NCBI GenBank assembly: GCA_018268735.1
Contig: JAFDWA010000031.1
Coordinates: 1 to 10,948, forward strand
Direction: 5' to 3'
DNA from: Actinomycetota bacterium
Lineage (GTDB): Bacteria > Actinomycetota > Acidimicrobiia > Acidimicrobiales > Microtrichaceae
Length of the DNA stretch: 10,948 nucleotides
Positions 6,681-10,948 of the stretch are shown piece after piece (the first letter of the stretch is position 1; each line of letters begins with the position of its first letter). The position numbers and the translations under genes are program-made. Below the pieces are notes generated by a model. It ran no database searches. It was given only the letters and a program-made list of their open reading frames with translations, and was not told the DNA's origin.

Positions 6681-7729
6681 CTGGACCTCCGCAGGGCGGT
6701 GGCGGTGGTGAGGATCGACACGAGCGTGCACACCAGCACCGTCACGACCATCACCACGACGACGACCGCACGGGTCCCCGCCGCCGAGGGGAGCAGCGAG
6801 CTCACGACCGAGCTGGTGGAGGACCCGGCGCGCCACGCGGCTGCGCACAGCAGCGCGCCGGCGACGCCGGCGCCGACGATGCCGATGACCACGCCCTCGA
6901 TCGCCACAGGTGCCGCGATGTAGGTCCGACCGGCTCCGAGGGAGCGCATCATGTCGATCTCGCGCTGGCGTGCGGTGATCGACGAGCGGATCATCGTGGC
7001 CGACAGGACCACGCCGACGACTCCGAGCAGGACCGCGAGCCAGGTGCCCAGTCCCGACACGGCGCCCGAGAGGTCACGCACGTCCCGCACCGCGTCGTCC
7101 GCGGTCACGACCTGGTACACCGCGGGATCCGAGGTGAGCGGACGCGTGATGCGCCGGATGAGCGACGGGTCGGCGTCGACCGGTGCCACTCGGAACGACG
7201 ACGGCAGCAGATCCGGAGTCACCGCGTCGGTCATCGTGGCGTCGCCTGCATACAGACGCCGGTACTCGACGAAGGCCTGCTCCTGGGTCACCCGGGTGAC
7301 GCGACGGACGCCCTCGGCCGACTCGAGCTCGTGGCGGACGCGTGCCGCGTCGTCCCGGGTCGCTCCGGGTTGCAGGTAGACGACGAACTCGACCCCGTCG
7401 GCCCACCGCGACATCGTGGCGTCGACACCGGCACGGGCGATCGCCGCGCCACCTGCGAGGACGGCGCACAGCGACACGGTCAGCACCGCCGAGGTCGCGA
7501 GGCCCGGTCGTCGACGGATGCCGCGGAGCGCGTCGCGGAGGGAGTATCCAGCCATCGCGACGACGCGAGTCCAGGCGTTCTCACGGCTGGTCGTGTCACC
7601 GAGGTCGCCGGCGAGGAACGAGGCGATCGCCTCGTCGTGGGCGACGCGGGACTCGGTCCCGGATCCTGGATCCGGGACCGGCTCGTCGATCACGTCGACG
7701 GTCGACACCTGCTCGTCGTTCTCAGTCAC
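6677..7729 (-). CDS. ftsX: FtsX-family permease-like cell-division/wall-hydrolase regulator
   Basis: A 350-residue FtsX-type protein. After a cytoplasmic N-terminus of about 76 residues come TM1 (about 78-100), a large extracytoplasmic domain (101-225) and TM2 (about 226-246). A cytoplasmic segment follows with TARQREIDMMRSLGAG (252-267), the place where FtsX proteins carry their conserved EI-x-MR-x-x-GA motif, then TM3 (about 270-298) and TM4 (about 320-342). FtsX pairs with the ATPase FtsE and, through its outer loop, activates coiled-coil M23 hydrolases; such a hydrolase is encoded directly downstream. The usual upstream ftsE is missing: the next gene upstream is a divergent YihY-type gene. 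The N-terminus is longer than in typical FtsX (about 300 residues), and Met59 (ATG at 7555, before AGYSLRDALRGIRRR) sits where many family members begin. No ribosome site precedes Met59, whereas a GGAG lies about ten bases before the GTG at 7729, so I keep the long form. Confidence 0.9.
   Translation of the reverse strand: MTENDEQVSTVDVIDEPVPDPGSGTESRVAHDEAIASFLAGDLGDTTSRENAWTRVVAMAGYSLRDALRGIRRRPGLATSAVLTVSLCAVLAGGAAIARAGVDATMSRWADGVEFVVYLQPGATRDDAARVRHELESAEGVRRVTRVTQEQAFVEYRRLYAGDATMTDAVTPDLLPSSFRVAPVDADPSLIRRITRPLTSDPAVYQVVTADDAVRDVRDLSGAVSGLGTWLAVLLGVVGVVLSATMIRSSITARQREIDMMRSLGAGRTYIAAPVAIEGVVIGIVGAGVAGALLCAAAWRAGSSTSSVVSSLLPSAAGTRAVVVVVMVVTVLVCTLVSILTTATALRRSR
6686..6690 (-). promoter_or_regulatory. 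Strong Shine-Dalgarno inside the end of ftsX
   Basis: GGAGG on the minus strand lies five bases before the ATG at 6680 and 22 bases before the M23 GTG at 6663. It is among the best Shine-Dalgarno matches at any gene junction here, and its spacing points to the small ORF, not directly to the M23 start. Confidence 0.55.
7654..7680. repeat. Perfect 13-bp inverted repeat with one-base centre in ftsX
   Basis: The left arm CGGTCCCGGATCC (7654-7666) and right arm GGATCCGGGACCG (7668-7680) are exact reverse complements around T7667. It lies 50-76 bases inside ftsX and encodes part of PVPDPGSGTE in the acidic N-terminal tail. In RNA it would give a stem of about 11 bp with a 5-base loop; in DNA it is a two-fold symmetric site. 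Confidence 0.85.
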
Positions 7730-7754
7730 CTGCGGAGGTCTCCACCCCGAACCT

Positions 7755-7775
7755 GCGCCGGCACGGGCACGGCGC
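7755..7775. repeat. Short inverted repeat in the ftsX/yihY divergent region
   Basis: GCGCCG (7755-7760) and CGGCGC (7770-7775) flank nine bases in the 116-137-base divergent intergenic region. It would fall in the early ftsX leader or act as an operator. In such GC-rich DNA a six-base arm can arise by chance. Confidence 0.3.
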
Positions 7776-7778
7776 TCC

Positions 7779-7784
7779 AGGCTA
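7779..7784 (-). promoter_or_regulatory. Candidate -10 box for the ftsX cluster
   Basis: TAGCCT on the minus strand fits the actinobacterial TANNNT -10 pattern and would place the transcript start near 7772, about 43 bases before the ftsX GTG. No TTGACA-like -35 is seen at 17 bases. Confidence 0.3.
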
Positions 7785-7834
7785 CAGGACAGCGGCGCGA
7801 TCTCCCCGGCGAGCGCGTCAGGGGTGAAGCATCG

Positions 7835-7860
7835 TTGACCGTGCGGTGAGGGGCTACGTT
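7835..7860 (+). promoter_or_regulatory. Candidate promoter for a leaderless yihY-family transcript
   Basis: TACGTT (7855-7860) fits TANNNT and ends so that a start seven bases on would be the A of the ATG at 7867. TTGACC (7835-7840) resembles a -35, but the 14-base spacer is shorter than usual. There is no well-placed Shine-Dalgarno before 7867, which agrees with leaderless translation. Confidence 0.3.
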
Positions 7861-7866
7861 CCGGCG

Positions 7867-8841
7867 ATGGCGGCGCCCGGCAACCCCCTGGACCGGTTCG
7901 TCGACCGCATCGACGGCCTCCAACGGCGGACCCGCCCTGCTGCGGTGCTCGTCGGAGTGCTCAAGAAGTACGGCGAGGACCGTGGGGGCCAGCTCGCGAT
8001 GATCCTCACCTACCGGGGGTTCTTCGCCTCCTTCCCCCTGCTCCTGGCGTTCGTCAACGTCGTCGGCCTGCTGGTGCGCAACGACGACCAACTCCGCTCC
8101 CAGCTCCTGCACTCGACGCTCGGCGAGGTGCCGATCATCGGGACCGAGGTGCTCAAGGCCGAGGTCGGTGGCAGCGTGACGGTGGTCGTCGCGTCCGTGG
8201 CGGTGTCGCTGTGGGCGGGGCTCGGGTTGCTCGAGACGCTGCAGGAGCTGCTCAACACCGTCTGGGAGGTGCCGGTGTACGAGCGTCCGAACTGGTTCGT
8301 TCGCCGTGCTCGGTCGCTGCCGGCAGCCGGACTGCTGGCAGCGTGCCTCGTGCTGTCGGGATCACGAGCGTGGTTCTCGCTGTCGGGTCCGGCTGCTGCG
8401 GTGGTGTCGGTGCTCACCCCGACGGCGGCCGGGGCGCTGTGCTACCTGGGGCTGCACGCGCTGCTGTGCGAGCGGAAGGTGCCGGCGCGCCACCAGCTGC
8501 CGGGGGCGGCGTTCGTCGGCGTGAGCTGGCTGGTCCTGCTGTCGCTCGCCGGTTGGTACGTCGATCGCTTCGTCGTTCGCAGCTCCGACACCTACGGGGT
8601 GTTCGCCGTCGTGTTCGGGCTCCTGTCGTGGGCGTACCTGCTCGGGATGCTCTACCTCTACGGCAACGAGCTCAGCGCGGTGCTCCACGCGCATCGGTGG
8701 CCGCGCAGCCTCTCGGGTCGTGACCTCACCGATGCGGACCGGACGGCGTTCGCCGGGGTGTCGGAGCGCGAGGTGCGAGTGCGTGGCACCGACATCTCGA
8801 TCGACGTGCCCCGTGACCCCTCGCCCCCGGACGAGGGGTGA
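7867..8841 (+). CDS. YihY/BrkB-family inner membrane protein
   Basis: A 324-residue polytopic membrane protein of the YihY/BrkB (once called RNase BN) family. A short basic N-terminus (PLDRFVDRIDGLQRR) leads to the family's KKYGEDRGGQLAMILTYRGFFASFPLL region (about 33-58). About six hydrophobic segments follow, near 44-70, 104-123, 151-165, 175-196, 214-233 and 243-267. GVFAVVFGLLSWAYLLGMLY and the following LYGNELSAVLHA (about 244-275) match the typical C-terminal core. A charged cytoplasmic tail ends the protein. The biochemical function of the family is unknown; the old ribonuclease label was a mistake and transport has been suggested. I chose the ATG at 7867 over the in-frame GTG at 7846 because homologs usually start just before the PxxR-like segment and because of the possible leaderless promoter. 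It is divergent from ftsX and convergent with the kimA-like gene; no shared role is evident. Confidence 0.9.
   Translation: MAAPGNPLDRFVDRIDGLQRRTRPAAVLVGVLKKYGEDRGGQLAMILTYRGFFASFPLLLAFVNVVGLLVRNDDQLRSQLLHSTLGEVPIIGTEVLKAEVGGSVTVVVASVAVSLWAGLGLLETLQELLNTVWEVPVYERPNWFVRRARSLPAAGLLAACLVLSGSRAWFSLSGPAAAVVSVLTPTAAGALCYLGLHALLCERKVPARHQLPGAAFVGVSWLVLLSLAGWYVDRFVVRSSDTYGVFAVVFGLLSWAYLLGMLYLYGNELSAVLHAHRWPRSLSGRDLTDADRTAFAGVSEREVRVRGTDISIDVPRDPSPPDEG
8816..8839. terminator. Hairpin over the YihY-family stop codon
   Basis: ACCCCTCG (8816-8823) and CGAGGGGT (8832-8839) are exact complements with an eight-base loop, and the right arm includes the first base of the TGA stop. No T-run follows, so intrinsic termination is possible but not certain. 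It would serve the plus-strand gene best. Confidence 0.4.
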
Positions 8842-8855
8842 ACCCGGGCGCATCG

Positions 8856-8887
8856 GGGCGACCGGTGTGCTGTCGTATGGTCGACCC
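8856..8887. terminator. Second imperfect hairpin between convergent genes
   Basis: GGGCGACC (8856-8863) pairs with GGTCGACCC (8879-8887) with one bulged A (8884) and a 15-base loop. It fills most of the 47-base convergent gap just past the kimA-like stop and could end either transcript. No T-run is present. Confidence 0.35.
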
Positions 8888-8888
8888 G

Positions 8889-10904
8889 TCAGTCGTGTCG
8901 TGGTTCGACGCGCTCGATGGTCGGTCGGTCCTCGGAGGGTTCCGCTGACGGGAGGTGCTCCTCGCCGAAGCTGATGCCCATCGCAGTGGCAGCCTCGGTC
9001 CGCGCGTCGCCGTCCGTGTCGGGCAGCAGGAACGGCACGTTGACCACGACGGTGTCCTTGCGGAACTTGAGGGCGAGCTTCAACGCCAGGGCCGACTGGT
9101 TGTGGAAGATGCCCTGCCACCAGTGCGGCAGCACGAACTCGGGGATCACGACGGTCAGGTAGTCGTGGTTCCAACGCCGGTCGAGCTCGTCGAGGTAGTC
9201 GACGACGGTGTGGGTCAGGTCGCGGAACGGCGACTCGATGATCTCGAGCGGGATCGACACCCCGAAGCGCTGCCACGCCTCGCGCACCCTGGCTGCCTCG
9301 TCCTCGTCGATCGCGACGGTGACGGCGACCACGTCCTCGCTGCCGACCGAGCGGGCATAGCGGATCGCACCGAGCGAGGACTGGTTGACGCCGCCGACGA
9401 GGACGACGACGCCGTGGCGGGGGACCGAGTCGGGCGCGGTGAAGTCGGCCGGCACACGGAGGCTGCGGGCGACGCGGTTGTAGTGCCGCTTGACGCCCTT
9501 GAACGCCACGACGATGCACGGGATCAGGACGACGATGATCCAGGCGCCGATCGCGAACTTCGACACGATCACCACGGCGGCGACGATGAACGTCGCGATC
9601 GCTCCGAGCGTCGAGTTCACCGCCGAGATCTTCCAGCGCTTCTGGCGCTCCTTGAAGTGGTGGCGGACCATGCCGGTCTGGGAGATCGTGAAGCTCGTGA
9701 ACACCCCGACGGCGTAGAGCGGGATCAGCAGGCTGACGTCGCCGTTGAACACGATGAGCAGCGTCGCGGCCGCTCCGGCGAGGATCAGGATGCCGTTCGA
9801 GAACACGAGGCGGTCGCCCCGGTTCGCGAACTGCCGGGGCATGTAGCCGTCCTTGCCGATGATCGCCGAGAGGCGGGGGAAGTCGGCGAACGCCGTGTTC
9901 GCTGCGAGCACGAGGATCGTCAACGTCGCGAACTGCAGGATCCAGTACAGCGGGTTGTGCTGGCCGAACACCTCGGCGCCCATGAGCGCCAACGCGGACT
10001 TCGACTCGTCGGGGACGACCCGCATCCACGAGGCGATGATGCTGATCATGAAGAACGTGGAGCCGAGGATCACCGCCATCCACCCGAGGGTGATCGCTGC
10101 GTTCTTCGACGTCGGCTTGCGGAACGCCGGGATGCCGTTCGAGATGGCCTCGACGCCGGAGAGCGCCACGGCGCCCGACGCGAACGCCCGGGCGAAGATG
10201 TACGCGGAGACACCGCCGATGTAGGGCCCGTGGGCCTCCTGGATCGACTTGATCGATCGGACCGCCTCCCTCGCGGTCGGGTCGAACACGTGGAGGGTGC
10301 CGGTGACGTGCTGCACGACCGCCCAGCCGATGAAGACCACGACGATCACGATGTACAGGTAGGTCGGGACCGAGAACACGCGCCCGGACTCCTTCACCCC
10401 ACGCAGGTTCCCGACGGTGAGGATCACGAGGAACAGCAGGCAGAGCTCGACGCGGTACCGCTGCAGTCCGGGGAACAGCGAGTAGAGCGCCAGCACGCCC
10501 GCAGCGATGGACACGGCGACGGTCAGGACGTAGTCGACGAGCAGGGAGGCTCCGGCGACGAGCGACGGGGTCACGCCCAGGTTCTCGCGCGCGACCACGT
10601 AGGCGCCGCCGCCGTCGGGGTACGCGTGGATGGTCTCCCGATAGGAGTTGGCGACCAGCGCGAGCAGGATGACGACCAGCACCGCGATCGGCTTCAGCAG
10701 ATCGGTCGTGGGTCGCCCGTTCGCCTGCACCATGCCGGCTGCGCCGACGAGGACGAGCAGGACCTCGCCGGTCGCGTACGCGGTCGAGGAGATCGCGTCG
10801 GACGAGAACACGGCGAGCCCGATCGTCTTCGGGATCCGCTGGTGGTCGGCTTCGTCGCTCGCGAGTGGGCGGCCGATCAGGGCGCGCTTGAGAGATGACG
10901 CCAT
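8889..10904 (-). CDS. kimA: KimA-like APC-superfamily potassium importer with C-terminal cytoplasmic domain
   Basis: A 671-residue permease with about 12 membrane helices (roughly 27-470) and a cytoplasmic domain (about 495-650) that begins with a Rossmann-like GVVVLVGGVNQSSLGAIRYA and has HWWQGIFHNQ near 594-603. From memory of the B. subtilis KimA structure, potassium is bound by D36, Y43, D117, Y118, T121, T230, E233 and Y377. Here D36 and Y43 (SSDAISSTAYAT), D124-Y125-T128 (LLVDYVLT), S249/E252 (SGVEAISNGIPAF) and Y397 (PLYAVGVFTSF) fall at the matching places, with only Thr to Ser changed. That supports a proton-coupled potassium importer over an amino-acid transporter. KimA is inhibited by c-di-AMP; whether this one is cannot be read here. 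The ATG at 10904 has no Shine-Dalgarno and a TANNNT box nearby, suggesting a leaderless or near-leaderless message. Only 44 bases upstream are visible, so a c-di-AMP riboswitch can be neither seen nor excluded. Confidence 0.88.
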   Translation of the reverse strand: MASSLKRALIGRPLASDEADHQRIPKTIGLAVFSSDAISSTAYATGEVLLVLVGAAGMVQANGRPTTDLLKPIAVLVVILLALVANSYRETIHAYPDGGGAYVVARENLGVTPSLVAGASLLVDYVLTVAVSIAAGVLALYSLFPGLQRYRVELCLLFLVILTVGNLRGVKESGRVFSVPTYLYIVIVVVFIGWAVVQHVTGTLHVFDPTAREAVRSIKSIQEAHGPYIGGVSAYIFARAFASGAVALSGVEAISNGIPAFRKPTSKNAAITLGWMAVILGSTFFMISIIASWMRVVPDESKSALALMGAEVFGQHNPLYWILQFATLTILVLAANTAFADFPRLSAIIGKDGYMPRQFANRGDRLVFSNGILILAGAAATLLIVFNGDVSLLIPLYAVGVFTSFTISQTGMVRHHFKERQKRWKISAVNSTLGAIATFIVAAVVIVSKFAIGAWIIVVLIPCIVVAFKGVKRHYNRVARSLRVPADFTAPDSVPRHGVVVLVGGVNQSSLGAIRYARSVGSEDVVAVTVAIDEDEAARVREAWQRFGVSIPLEIIESPFRDLTHTVVDYLDELDRRWNHDYLTVVIPEFVLPHWWQGIFHNQSALALKLALKFRKDTVVVNVPFLLPDTDGDARTEAATAMGISFGEEHLPSAEPSEDRPTIERVEPRHD

Positions 10905-10913
10905 GGGGCAGGG

Positions 10914-10919
10914 AGACTA
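10914..10919 (-). promoter_or_regulatory. Candidate -10 box for the kimA-like gene
   Basis: TAGTCT on the minus strand (TANNNT) ends nine bases before the ATG at 10904, so the message would start about 2-4 bases before the codon. No -35 match is seen in the remaining bases. The rest of 10920-10948 shows no gene. Confidence 0.35.
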
Positions 10920-10948
10920 TTCGGCGGCGCCGTGGGACCCGAAGGCCG

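Noticed and set aside
6170..7849. Plus-strand open frame of 559 codons opposite ftsX and the M23 gene.
   Set aside because: Its Val/Gly and His/Asp runs are the mirror of the Thr/Ser linker and hydrophobic helices of the true genes.
8955..10898. Long plus-strand open frame of 647 codons opposite the kimA-like gene.
   Set aside because: Shadow frame with biased His/Asp/Arg/Glu composition and no motifs, while the opposite strand encodes a clear permease.

Overview
The window reads as chromosomal DNA from a high-GC Actinomycetota-type bacterium. The composition looks near 70% G+C by eye. GTG starts are frequent, Shine-Dalgarno sites are often weak or absent, and exported proteins carry long Ser/Thr/Pro linkers. 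A deep lineage such as Acidimicrobiia is my guess, not something the sequence proves. Genes are packed tightly and no stretch above 300 bases lacks one. I see no tRNA, rRNA, CRISPR array, insertion sequence or phage gene.

Layout. Positions 1-1055 (+) hold the 3' part of a DyP-type heme peroxidase (EfeB family) whose start lies outside the window. Positions 1147-2445 (+) encode a membrane-anchored phosphodiester glycosidase-domain (NAGPA/DUF2233-like) protein. It converges on a five-gene minus-strand cluster read from 7729 down to 2464: a divergent FtsX, an EnvC/RipC-like coiled-coil M23 endopeptidase, a NodB-like polysaccharide deacetylase, an OmpR-type response regulator and a sensor histidine kinase. 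The gaps are 13 nt, an ATGA overlap, 34-40 nt and 36 nt, so a single transcript is plausible. Divergent from it at 7867-8841 (+) is a YihY/BrkB-type membrane protein. This converges on 8889-10904 (-), an APC-superfamily permease that keeps the potassium-site residues of KimA and a cytoplasmic C-terminal domain.

How the genes may work together. FtsX-type proteins transmit a signal across the membrane to coiled-coil M23 hydrolases that cut peptidoglycan, and NodB-like enzymes deacetylate wall or other polysaccharides. Their linkage to a two-component system suggests a regulated cell-wall remodelling module. Its ATPase partner FtsE is not next to ftsX, which is unusual. The kimA-like gene and possibly the YihY gene would be separate envelope and ion-homeostasis functions.

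Most interesting details: (i) the ftsX/M23 junction, where the best Shine-Dalgarno in the region serves a six-codon ORF linked by ATGA and GTGA overlaps to its neighbours; (ii) a perfect 13+1+13 palindrome inside the 5' end of ftsX; (iii) the extended cytoplasmic N-terminus of that FtsX; (iv) a deacetylase with an altered first catalytic motif. Nothing here is a clearly new system. The FtsX-M23-deacetylase-two-component cluster is the best candidate for one.
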